From: Bin87 sp965232895
Lineage (GTDB): Bacteria > Chloroflexota > Dehalococcoidia > Lucifugimonadales > UBA3495
Assembly: GCA_965232895.1 (NCBI GenBank)
Contig: OZ247430.1
Location: 3,844,001 to 3,908,000, forward strand
Length of the DNA: 64,000 bases
Reading direction: 5' to 3'
The position numbers and the translations under genes are program-made. The notes under the pieces are model-generated. The model saw nothing but the letters and a program-made list of their open reading frames with translations. It was not told where the DNA came from and did not search any database. Position 1 is the stretch's first letter. Each line of letters begins with the position of its first letter. Positions 42,797 through 52,088 of this stretch are shown in pieces.

Positions 42797-43010
42797 AAGT
42801 ATCCACGTACAGAAATTCCCGGATCCGGCCCAGGGTCGGTCCCGACGCCGGCGGGTTGTTGTAAATCCAACGTTCCAGATTGCTGATGATCACGCCGGGC
42901 TCCAGCTCGATGGCCGGGCGGCCCAATCGCTCCCACCGGGCGATCATGCGCGGGGCGTCCGCCGGAACCGCAAAGTGTGTATTGGACAATATCGCAGAGT
43001 AGGCGTTCAT
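42771..43010 (-). CDS. Small hypothetical protein upstream of the methyltransferase
   Basis: 79 residues from ATG 43010 with GAGG 7 bases upstream. The stretch GRPAIELEPGVIISNLERWIYNN reads as a folded protein rather than random frame. No family recognised. Overlaps the methyltransferase start, implying joint translation and perhaps a shared role. Confidence 0.55.
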   Translation of the reverse strand: MNAYSAILSNTHFAVPADAPRMIARWERLGRPAIELEPGVIISNLERWIYNNPPASGPTLGRIREFLYVDTYGLTAKAA

Positions 43011-43096
43011 CGTTAGACCTCATGTTCGAATTGCGAACAAGTGTACGCTAGCCAACGGATGAGCGCAAGTGGTCATGGCGATGCGTCAGGAGCGGG

Positions 43097-43840
43097 TTAC
43101 TCCGTTGTCAATTGATCCAGCCAGGATTCGATGAGGTCGACCCCCCGCGCCCCGGTGCTGACATGGGCGATGCGGCCCTGCTTGTCGATGAACACGTAGC
43201 TGGGCACACCCCTGATACCGTATGCCCCCGCCAGATGCGCGCCATCGTCAAACACGTTCGGGAAGGTCAGTTGATTGCGTTCCACGAATTCGATCGTGGC
43301 CGCCTCAGTTGTGTTGAACTGCGAAACCCCGATGACGTCGACGCCGGCGGCATCCAGTTTGTCCCGGTATAGGGACGCTACGGCGGGCAACTCCCGCCCA
43401 CAGTGGGGTCACCAGGGCGCCCAGAATGCCAGGAGCGTGGGCGAACCGTAAGCGTCCGGCAGGGAAAACTCCGACCCATCCAGCATCTGCGCGTTGAACG
43501 GTATCGCCGGCTGCCGGTCTTCGGTGGTGGCCTTGGTGGGCGTAGGCCAGGGCGTGTAGGTATGCTGGGGCCGCGGAGTGTACGTAGGCGCCGGCGTGTC
43601 GGCGGGAGGGATCGCGCTCGCCGTGGGAGTGGGAGCAGGCGGAGCCGTGGGATCCGCGGTCGGCAGCAGCGTTTCAACAGTGGCCCCGTAATCGCCACCC
43701 GGAGTTTCGGCTGGCGTCCGGTTGCACCCAATCAACGTGGCGCATACGGCGAGGAGGGTTACGACCAGAACGAGACGATGCAGCGCCCGGTTGTTGGTTC
43801 GGCCCAGGATCGCGGGAGTGATGTGCATCCGGCGGTTCAT
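43097..43840 (-). CDS. Predicted selenocysteine-containing TlpA/thioredoxin-fold lipoprotein (in-frame TGA at 43409-43411)
   Basis: Two open frames, 43412-43840 and the part below 43409, are in the same reading frame and are separated only by one TGA, codon 144. Read through, the 247-residue protein has a lipoprotein signal (lipobox LIGC, Cys39), a Pro/Thr-rich linker (about 42-108) and a complete TlpA/ResA domain: LLAFWAPW, then TGA, then PHCGRELPAVASLYRDK, and the cis-Pro loop GVPSYVFIDKQGRI. The TGA stands exactly at the first Cys of WCxxC, giving WUPHC. A perfect 6-bp hairpin with a G in the second loop position starts 10 bases after the TGA. Translation as selenocysteine is therefore likely; the alternative is a nonsense-mutated pseudogene. 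Confidence 0.8.
43382..43398 (-). promoter_or_regulatory. Candidate bacterial SECIS element
   Basis: On the minus strand, GGCGGG, loop AGTTG, CCCGCC: a perfect 6-bp stem. The loop begins 17 bases after the TGA and carries G at loop position 2, which fits the usual bacterial SECIS rule (short apical loop with G in one of its first two positions, about 16-37 bases from the UGA). It lies inside the coding sequence, as bacterial SECIS elements do. Confidence 0.6.
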
Positions 43841-44087
43841 GGCGCATCTACCCTAGCATATTTTGCGCGAGGAGGCACCGTGCGCTTTCGAAATCGTCGG
43901 CGGGAGCGGGCAGGTTGGCTCGCGGAACGCGCCCGGTTGAGCGCCTCTCGGCTCGGTCGTTCGCGGGCGATCTCCTGCGGTGCGATATACTACCGTGCAA
44001 ACTTGGTTATCCGCCGTTCCCGCGGATTTCTGCCCCTGCATCGGGGGATGCAGACCGGGAGCGGCGCCGCCGACGCAGGAGCTCCCA

Positions 44088-45764
<1,677 letters not shown>

Positions 45765-45777
45765 TTGGAGGCGGACT

Positions 45778-46383
45778 ATGGTAACGGCAGAACCGAAAGG
45801 CACGTACACCGTTGCTGACTATTTCGCCACACCGGAAGGAGAGCGGTGGGAGCTGATTGACGGTGTCTTGTATCACACGTCGGAAACGCCCGGCACGTGG
45901 CATCAGGAAGTTTTGGGCAGTCTGTCGTACCAGTATAATCGTCAGGACCGAGACGAGCGGTTAGGGGTGTTCTGGGCCGGCGGCCATTTTGCGGTTGTCC
46001 TGTCAGAGCAAAATGTGGTTGAGCCGGATTTGATGTTCGTCAAACGGGAACATTGCCATCTGTTCACCGAGCGAGCCTACGAGGGCATACCGGACTTGCT
46101 GGCGGAAATCCTTTCCCCGGAGTTCCAGCCCGCCAACACGGAAAGAGATCTGACGGTTAAGCCAGAGCTTTACGCCCGGCACGGTGTGCCAGAGTACTGG
46201 ATAATCAGTATCCAGGACGAAGCCTTGCGGGCGCTGACTAACCCGATGACCCGCAACGGCGCAGGTCATTACGCTTCGGAAGAGATTTACCGTCCCGGCG
46301 ATATTCTCGCCACGGGAGCCATCCCCGGCGTATCTTTTGACATTGCCCAGATTTTCAGCGACTTATGGCCTCCCAAAATGTAA
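45778..46383 (+). CDS. Uma2 family endonuclease (DUF820)
   Basis: 201 residues; a GGAGG box precedes the ATG 13 bases after the mutase stop. PD-(D/E)XK-type core: VEPDLMFVKREH (Asp), DLLAEILSPEFQPANTERD (Glu), TVKPELYARHGVPEYWII (Lys and the Tyr/Trp region). Uma2 proteins are widespread in Chloroflexota and cyanobacteria, often in many copies; function unsettled. Probably unrelated to the mutase despite proximity. Confidence 0.92.
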   Translation: MVTAEPKGTYTVADYFATPEGERWELIDGVLYHTSETPGTWHQEVLGSLSYQYNRQDRDERLGVFWAGGHFAVVLSEQNVVEPDLMFVKREHCHLFTERAYEGIPDLLAEILSPEFQPANTERDLTVKPELYARHGVPEYWIISIQDEALRALTNPMTRNGAGHYASEEIYRPGDILATGAIPGVSFDIAQIFSDLWPPKM

Positions 46384-46414
46384 ACGCTGACGTCTGCGCT
46401 CAAAAGTGAGAAAA

Positions 46415-47272
46415 TTACACAAACTCCGGCAGTGATAGTCTCTGATAAGTCGAGGCCGCTGTTTCGCGGGGTGGGGTCGGCATATTGTCATGCTTGCTGC
46501 CGTTGCAATGCCGACACGCCAGTACCGCATTGTCTTTACAATGCAGGCCACCACGAGATACCGGTGTGTAGTGGTCACGGCAGGCGTCGGTATTCTTGCC
46601 GAGCCCTCTGGTGACCGATACCCCGCAGTGATAACAGCGTCCGCCGGCTAAGGCGATCACAGTATCCAGTGACGGCCAGCAACTCGGTCCGTGCTCGCAG
46701 GCCCCGGACTCTTCGTTTAGCCGGCGAAAATATTTGTGCATTGTTTGTGTTTCGCGCCGGCACGGTAGGCATTTTGCCCGCCCTTGAACACGCGGGTTGA
46801 AGCAGCGAATGATAGAGGTGCGATTTTTTGTCCAAGGAAAGACTTCGCCATAAATTTTCGGCTCACGGCATAGCAGATTCGATCTGGGGTACTCTCGTGT
46901 GACCAAATTCCAAGAGCAGATAGCACCGGCCAAGTGGCAGAGTCTGGCTTGCTCCTCTCTGTGGAATTCCAGCCCATTCTGGTAAGGGGTGAACCGTAAC
47001 CTGCTCTTGATATAACTGACCGGCGTGAGAGGCTGCAAGCTCGGGGCTGCGTGCAATCTGGTATGCGCATCCTGAGCTAGGATTTCGTTGAACTGTCTCT
47101 CCCTTTCGGCGTTCTGGCGCTCTATTTCGGCTATCTTCTTCTGCACTTCGGCATTGTCGCAGAGATGATGATGCTGGGCGCAAAGGTAGCCATGCACGGC
47201 ATAGGCCCGGCACGAGTTGCCGTTCTTGTAGTTGCCGACGCAGCGGGTCTTTTTGGCGGCGGCAGCAGCCAT
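46415..47272 (-). CDS. HNH endonuclease with N-terminal zinc cluster
   Basis: 285 residues from ATG 47272 (AGGAGGA upstream). The N-terminus has a Cys/His cluster (Cys11, Cys21, Cys31, His34-36, Cys38) likely binding zinc, then a helical, Glu/Arg-rich segment (about 40-65). The C-terminus is an HNH nuclease: CYHC at 213-216, DHYTPVSRGG at 233-242, and CRHCNGSKHDNM at 253-264, with the DH/N/H catalytic pattern. Phage/mobile-type nuclease; no integrase nearby. Just downstream of a coiled-coil membrane protein gene on the same strand. Confidence 0.85.
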   Translation of the reverse strand: MAAAAAKKTRCVGNYKNGNSCRAYAVHGYLCAQHHHLCDNAEVQKKIAEIERQNAERERQFNEILAQDAHTRLHAAPSLQPLTPVSYIKSRLRFTPYQNGLEFHREEQARLCHLAGAICSWNLVTREYPRSNLLCREPKIYGEVFPWTKNRTSIIRCFNPRVQGRAKCLPCRRETQTMHKYFRRLNEESGACEHGPSCWPSLDTVIALAGGRCYHCGVSVTRGLGKNTDACRDHYTPVSRGGLHCKDNAVLACRHCNGSKHDNMPTPPRETAASTYQRLSLPEFV

Positions 47273-47313
47273 TGCCGGTTCCTCCTGCGGGGGACCTGTA
47301 GGCAAGAGCCTCC

Positions 47314-47697
47314 TCACCCCATGACCCGGAGGATGATGCCGCCAACGATGATGGTGCCCATCAATCCGATGATAGTGAGGTAAATTCGGGTTAGGCTGGC
47401 TTCTACTCGGCCCAGCCGGACGTTGTTCTCCTGCCGGAACTCGCGCTGTTCAGCGCGTAGTTCCTCTCGGTACTGTCGCTGCTCCTCCCGGAACTCACGC
47501 TGTTCAGCGCGTTGTTCCTCTCGGTACTGTCGCTGTTCTTCCCGGAACTCGCGCTGTTCGGCGCGTTGTTCCTCCCGGTACTGTCGCTGTTCCTCAATAA
47601 ACAACGCCATCGTGGCCTCCAAAGCGGCCAGCCGGGATTCGATGGCCGCCAGACGTTGTTCTACGCCTGGCGGTGTAGCTGCTGCTTGCGTTGTCAT
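47314..47697 (-). CDS. Coiled-coil protein with C-terminal membrane anchor
   Basis: 127 residues. Begins MTTQAAATPPGVEQRLAAIE, continues with 18-residue repeats (EEQRQYREEQRAEQREFR) and ends with one transmembrane helix (IYLTIIGLMGTIIVGGIIL). The same plan and a similar N-terminus occur at 54092-54430. The orientation is opposite to the proteins at 11205 and 38876 (anchor at the C-terminus). Function unknown; upstream of the HNH gene with 41 bases between. Confidence 0.8.
   Translation of the reverse strand: MTTQAAATPPGVEQRLAAIESRLAALEATMALFIEEQRQYREEQRAEQREFREEQRQYREEQRAEQREFREEQRQYREELRAEQREFRQENNVRLGRVEASLTRIYLTIIGLMGTIIVGGIILRVMG
47420..47590 (-). repeat. In-gene 54-base tandem repeats
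   Basis: About three 54-base units (each encoding EEQRQYREEQRAEQREFR) nearly identical at DNA level. Confidence 0.7.
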
Positions 47698-47774
47698 ACT
47701 ATCTTTTGAATATCTCGTAGCCGGGATTTCAGTCCCGTCCCATTGCGATCAGGAACGGCAAACTGCTACCCCGC

Positions 47775-49802
47775 TTACGCCGTAGCCGCCTCCTTGGCCT
47801 GCTTGGCGGTGTCGATCACCCGTTGCTCAATGTTCTGGGGCACCTGTTCGTAATGGTCGAATTCGAACCGATACGAGCCGCGCCCGCCGGTCATCGACCG
47901 CAGGTCCTGCGAGTACCGCTGAACCTCGGATTGCGGCACCTCCGCCTCAAACACGGTGTAACGGGCCTCCGGGACCATGCCCAGGATGCGGCCGCGCTTG
48001 CTGTTGATGTCGCTGATGATGTCGCCGGTGTAGGTTTCCGGGACCGTGACGTACAGCCTGACGATGGGCTCCAGCAGCACGGGAGACGCTTTCGTCATTC
48101 CCTGCCGCAGGGCCTGGCTGCCGGCGATCTCGAAGGCGATGGGCTTGCCGTCGACCGGATGCGTGCTGCCGTCGTAGATCACCGCTTTCAGGTCCACCAC
48201 CGGGAAACCGGCCAGCACACCCTCCTTCAGGGTGTTGACCACGCCCTTCTCCACCGCTGGGATCAGTTCGCGCGGCACGCGTCCGCCCACGACCTCATTG
48301 CCGAACTCGAAGCCTTCGTCACGGATCTTGGGCTCCAACCGCAGCAGCACGTGGCCATACTGACCGCTGCCGCCAGTCTGCTTCTTGTGGCGGTACTCGG
48401 AGTTAGTGATCTGCGTGATGGTTTCCCGATAAGGGACGACGGGCAGTTTGACGTTCAGGCTGGCGCCGAACTTCCGCTTGATGCGGTCCAGCGCGACCTC
48501 GATTTGCACCTCGCCCAAGCCCGTCAACAGGCTCTCGCTGGTTTCGGGATTGCGGGTGAACTGCAGGCTGGGGTCGTCCTCGACGATTCGTGCCAACGAG
48601 GTCGACATCTTGTCCAGGTCGGCCTGGGTGGCGGGCACGACGGCCAGCGAATAGAAACCCTTGGGGAATTCTATTCCGGGCAGGGTAACCCGGGCGTCGC
48701 TGGCGGCGAGGGTATCGCCGGTCAGGGTTGAGCCTAGCTTGCCGATGGCGCCGATATCGCCGGCTACCACCTCAGTCACGTTCTCCTGGCTGCTTCCCTG
48801 CGGCAAATAGGCCTGTCCCAGCCGTTCGGACTGGTTCCGCGACACGTTGTAGATCTCGCCGTTGGATTTCACTGATCCGCGATACACGCGGAACATCGAC
48901 AACTTTCCGACAAACGGGTCCGACGTGGTCTTGAACACCACCGCCGCAACGGGACCGGATTCGTCAGCGTCAACCGCATCGTTTCCTGATGTCTGTGGAG
49001 CGTCGGCCGGCGACGGCAGGAAGTCGCGGATAACCTGCGCCAATTCGTCGAGACCGATGCTCTGCGTAGCGGAGGTAACGAGTATGGGGATGAGGTCCCC
49101 GTTAAGCACGGCCTGACGAGCGCCGGCGGTCACTTCCGCGGCGGTGATCTCCTCACCTTCCAGGTACTTGTCGGCCAGGGCGTCGTCCGATTCGGCCACC
49201 GCCTCGATGAGCCGCTCGCGTGCGCTGTCGAAGTCACCGATGACGCCGGCAGGAATGTCCGACGGCGGGTCGATTACGCTGACCAGGCCGGTGAAGTCCT
49301 GCGCCTCGCCGATGGGGAGTTGGAACGGAACACAGCGGCTCCCGAAAATGTCCTGTAGCTCCTGAACATTGCGTTCGAAGTTGGCGTTCTCGCGATCCAT
49401 CTTGTTCAGGACGAAGGCTACAGGTAGTCCGCGCTCCTGTGCCATGGACCATGCGCGTTCGGTGCCGACGTCGATGCCGGTTGGAGCGGCCACCAGGATC
49501 ACGGCGGATTCGACAACCCGCATGGCGGCCACGGCCTCGCCGAGAAACTCGTCATAGCCGGGGGTGTCCAGCATGTTGATCTTGTTGTCGCCATCGCTGA
49601 TCCGCAGCAGGCTGGTCTGGACACTGGAAGACCGCTTGGTTTCCTCCGGTTCGTAGTCCGAAACGGTGTTGCCGTCTTCCACTCTGCCGATGCGATTGAT
49701 CACGTTAGCGTTGAACAACATGGTCTCGGCGAGGGTGGTCTTGCCCGCCCCGCTGTGAGAGATCAAAGCGACGTTACGGATGGTACTGGCGGATACGGCC
49801 AT
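47775..49802 (-). CDS. Elongation factor G-like GTPase (EF-G paralogue)
   Basis: 675 residues, slightly shorter than housekeeping EF-G. G1 is ALISHSGAGKTTLAE, G3 LDTPGYDEF, G4 NKMD, and domain II/III/IV/V stretches are present (SVKSNGEIYNVSR; GSGQYGHVLLRLEP; GYDEFLGEAVAAMRV after G3). The N-terminal His-Ser P-loop and the overall pattern match the EF-G2/FusA2-like group, whose role is accessory and poorly known (not standard translocation). Own promoter candidate upstream. Confidence 0.9.
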   Translation of the reverse strand: MAVSASTIRNVALISHSGAGKTTLAETMLFNANVINRIGRVEDGNTVSDYEPEETKRSSSVQTSLLRISDGDNKINMLDTPGYDEFLGEAVAAMRVVESAVILVAAPTGIDVGTERAWSMAQERGLPVAFVLNKMDRENANFERNVQELQDIFGSRCVPFQLPIGEAQDFTGLVSVIDPPSDIPAGVIGDFDSARERLIEAVAESDDALADKYLEGEEITAAEVTAGARQAVLNGDLIPILVTSATQSIGLDELAQVIRDFLPSPADAPQTSGNDAVDADESGPVAAVVFKTTSDPFVGKLSMFRVYRGSVKSNGEIYNVSRNQSERLGQAYLPQGSSQENVTEVVAGDIGAIGKLGSTLTGDTLAASDARVTLPGIEFPKGFYSLAVVPATQADLDKMSTSLARIVEDDPSLQFTRNPETSESLLTGLGEVQIEVALDRIKRKFGASLNVKLPVVPYRETITQITNSEYRHKKQTGGSGQYGHVLLRLEPKIRDEGFEFGNEVVGGRVPRELIPAVEKGVVNTLKEGVLAGFPVVDLKAVIYDGSTHPVDGKPIAFEIAGSQALRQGMTKASPVLLEPIVRLYVTVPETYTGDIISDINSKRGRILGMVPEARYTVFEAEVPQSEVQRYSQDLRSMTGGRGSYRFEFDHYEQVPQNIEQRVIDTAKQAKEAATA

Positions 49803-49829
49803 GGTGGTTCCCCTTTTGTCCCAGAAATA

Positions 49830-49876
49830 GGTTGCAATTAGCGGATTGTAGCGAAATTATGTCGCCCGTTGCAACC
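49830..49876 (-). promoter_or_regulatory. EF-G-like promoter flanked by an 8-bp inverted repeat
   Basis: Minus strand: -35 TTGCAA (49874-49869), 18-base spacer, -10 TACAAT (49850-49845), 43 bases before the start. An inverted pair GGTTGCAA (49830-49837) and TTGCAACC (49869-49876) brackets the -10, one copy covering the -35; a possible operator. Confidence 0.4.
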
Positions 49877-49983
49877 GGAGGGCGGCCCGGATAGAATAGT
49901 AGGCCAGCGACCGGTAGCGAGCCGCCCCTCGGCGACTCCTCCCTTTGGGGCCGGCCGCTCCTTTTTTGCCTTGATCCGGGGGC

Positions 49984-50475
49984 CTATCGCTGCGATTTCG
50001 GGCGGCTCGCGGGGGAATATCCTGGGTCTTCGGGAAGGTCATCGAGCCGTGCCGCGGCTGAGGCCAACGCATCGCAGCGCTCGTTGTCCGGGTTCCCGCT
50101 GTGTCCGCGCACCCACTTGAAGTCGGTGGGATGCCGTTCCAGCAAGTCCAGCAGGCGTTCCCAGAGGTCGGCGTTAACCGCCGCCTCGCGTTTATTGCGC
50201 ATCCAACCGTTGCTGCGCCACTTCGCTGCCCAGCCCTTGCTGACGGCGTCGACCAGGTAGCGGGAGTCGGAGTACAGCGTGACCTGGCACGGCTTGGTGA
50301 GGGCCTCCAGCCCGATGATCGCCGCCAGCAACTCCATCCGGTTGTTGGTGGTCAGCGAGTAACCGCCCGACAGCTCCTTGCGTCGCCCGCGATGGTCCAG
50401 GACCACGCCGTAGCCGCCCGGACCAGGGTTGCCCAGGCAGGCGCCGTCGGTGTGGATGGTGACCTCGGTTGTCAT
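49984..50475 (-). CDS. rnhA: Ribonuclease HI
   Basis: 163 residues from ATG 50475. Cleaves RNA in RNA:DNA hybrids. The DEDD active-site pattern is visible: HTDGACLGNPGPGGYG (Asp), TTNNRMELLAAI (Glu), VTLYSDSRYLVDAV (Asp), and RGHSGNPDNERCDALA (His, Asp). Starts 24 bases after the dimeric alpha-beta-barrel gene. A short C-terminal tail past residue 150 is not conserved. Confidence 0.95.
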   Translation of the reverse strand: MTTEVTIHTDGACLGNPGPGGYGVVLDHRGRRKELSGGYSLTTNNRMELLAAIIGLEALTKPCQVTLYSDSRYLVDAVSKGWAAKWRSNGWMRNKREAAVNADLWERLLDLLERHPTDFKWVRGHSGNPDNERCDALASAAARLDDLPEDPGYSPASRPKSQR

Positions 50476-50498
50476 TGAGCGTCGGGCGCCATGGAGCG

Positions 50499-51155
50499 TC
50501 AGGCTGCGGGGTGTCGCGCCACCTGCCGCATGACGGCGCGCGTGAGCCCAACGCACTTGAGGCTCACCTTGGCAGCCCACTCGTCCTGAGCGGCGGCTTT
50601 CCACGCGTCGGATTCAAGCACCGATGGGCTTTCGATCTGGTATACGGCGACGTACTTGGGGAAGCCGTCAGCGTTGGTGGCCTCCACCCGGTACCGCCGC
50701 GCTCCCGCGACCCCGTCGACTGCGCACAAGCCGGGCAGATGGACGGTGTCATACAGGTGGTTGAACTCGTCCTCCGCTTCATCGGAGATGTCCGTGCGGA
50801 CCACGAAGATGTAGGGAGCCTCGGCGGATTCGTCGCCGGCGTCGGCGATGCGCTTCAGCATGGTGTGCGTGCGGTTCGTGGCGTGGGGGCGGATCTTGGT
50901 GGCCCAGTCGCCCTTCTCTCCCTCGATGCGCCAGCCCTCCGAGTAAGGAACGCCGGGTTCGTCGATGGCGTAAAGCGCGGCATAGCGGGCGAACTGCGCC
51001 GCGTTGGTCGATTCAAGCTGGTACCGGTTGCACGTGTGAACGCCGGGCGCCTGGCACAGGAACTTTGCGTGTTCCGAGTCATACACCCGGTTGAACTCGG
51101 CCTCCCAGTCGGAGGGAATATCCATCTGAACGAAGTAGGCGTAATCGGCTGGCAT
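50499..51155 (-). CDS. Two-domain dimeric alpha-beta barrel protein
   Basis: 218 residues consisting of two homologous ferredoxin-like domains of the EthD/Dabb type (about 1-105 and 112-212). Both start with a strand then an acidic helix: FVQMDIPSDWEAEFNRVYDSEHAKFLCQ and VVRTDISDEAEDEFNHLYDTVHLPGLCA (first 14 residues of each pair align well), followed by a RY(Q/R)(L/V)E strand. Such fused pairs mimic the homodimer. Substrate unknown. Confidence 0.75.
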   Translation of the reverse strand: MPADYAYFVQMDIPSDWEAEFNRVYDSEHAKFLCQAPGVHTCNRYQLESTNAAQFARYAALYAIDEPGVPYSEGWRIEGEKGDWATKIRPHATNRTHTMLKRIADAGDESAEAPYIFVVRTDISDEAEDEFNHLYDTVHLPGLCAVDGVAGARRYRVEATNADGFPKYVAVYQIESPSVLESDAWKAAAQDEWAAKVSLKCVGLTRAVMRQVARHPAA

Positions 51156-51193
51156 GACGGGACCTCCGTGGGCGGGGCGTGATGATCGGGATG

Positions 51194-51679
51194 TCAGTTG
51201 CTGCGAACGGTGGTGAGGATGTGGATGGCCAGGTCGCGGCGGACGTCGTCTGGAGTTTGGTTGAAGGCGCTGATGGCGGTTTCTACTCTGTCGATAATCC
51301 CAGAGACGTCTGTAGGTGAGAATTCGCTGTGGGGGTCGTAGTCGGCGGAATGACGTGCTTGCTGCGCAACGGCAAATACCTCACCAAAATCGTCTATGGC
51401 GGCCATGAACCTGTCCTCGAGGCTGGCGTGACTGAGCTTGTTGCGGGTTGGGCGATGGTCGGCGGCACGGTAAGTTTGTTGCCAAGCCCATCTTTGTTGG
51501 TCGGCCGGGGAAGCGCCAACCAGGGTATTGGCGTTGCTGGCGGCCAAGGTGTGGAACATGGCGTAGTAAACGCAGCTGACGGCGCGGCGCAGTTCAGTTT
51601 GAGAAGGCGCCATTGCTTCCCCGCCAACGACACCATTAACCAGGGCGCGGGCAATGGCAATAAGCTCCGACGGGTTCAT
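51194..51679 (-). CDS. HEPN-domain protein, candidate ribonuclease toxin
   Basis: 161 residues. It has the helical HEPN pattern RRAVSCVYYAMFHTL and the RNase motif Rx4H as RNKLSH (Arg79-His84). Its start overlaps the stop of the upstream 105-residue gene by 4 bases (ATGA), the layout of a toxin-antitoxin pair. HEPN toxins cut RNA when freed from their partner. The family is inferred from motifs; no partner family recognised. Confidence 0.65.
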   Translation of the reverse strand: MNPSELIAIARALVNGVVGGEAMAPSQTELRRAVSCVYYAMFHTLAASNANTLVGASPADQQRWAWQQTYRAADHRPTRNKLSHASLEDRFMAAIDDFGEVFAVAQQARHSADYDPHSEFSPTDVSGIIDRVETAISAFNQTPDDVRRDLAIHILTTVRSN

Positions 51680-51993
51680 CTGAGGATGCGCTCTTTATTG
51701 AGCTCCCAGTCCCATTTGGCAATGTAGTGGGGATGGAGAAATAGATCAACGCCGAGCTCATCCAACCGCGGCCGGATTATTCTCGACAGGCCGATGGTCC
51801 TGGAATGGTCCATGCAGGCGTAATCGCCTTCCCACACAATCCACACTTCGAGGTAATCCTCACCGTACCAGTCGTCATAGCGTTGGCGCACTACGATCGG
51901 GTCGAAAGTGAGATGGGGCTGGAACCAGCCGTTGAGCGTGTCGCCGATGATGGCGGCGACACGGTCGGTGGTGTCGCTGGTAATCGTAGCCAT
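51676..51993 (-). CDS. Small protein paired with the HEPN gene, candidate antitoxin
   Basis: 105 residues. Unrecognised, strikingly rich in Trp/Tyr/Asp (YDDWYGEDYLEVWIVWEGDY). It lacks the GSxxxxxxxxDxD signature of MNT-type HEPN antitoxins. First gene of the overlapping pair. Confidence 0.55.
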   Translation of the reverse strand: MATITSDTTDRVAAIIGDTLNGWFQPHLTFDPIVVRQRYDDWYGEDYLEVWIVWEGDYACMDHSRTIGLSRIIRPRLDELGVDLFLHPHYIAKWDWELNKERILR

Positions 51994-52088
51994 GGGATTG
52001 CCTCTTCAGGGTTCGTCGCGCCATAGTACAATCGACGGCGTTGGCAGGCGACCAGAGCCACCATCATTTTTGCAGGTCAGCAACTATC

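Noticed and set aside
43097..43390. Independent short thioredoxin-like gene
   Set aside because: Same frame as the upstream part, no ribosome site before its first Met, and it would lack the first half of the redox motif; better explained as TGA read-through.
43841..44087. Possible cobalamin riboswitch before the mutase, and a GTG frame starting near 43880
   Set aside because: No B12-box or conserved riboswitch core seen; the frame overlaps the mutase start and reads as Arg-rich noise. Only a lone TATACT at 43986-43991 was noted.
47314..47317. HNH protein starting at 47317, overlapping the coiled-coil gene
   Set aside because: The ATG at 47272 has a proper AGGAGGA box; the longer start lacks one and adds a non-conserved leader.
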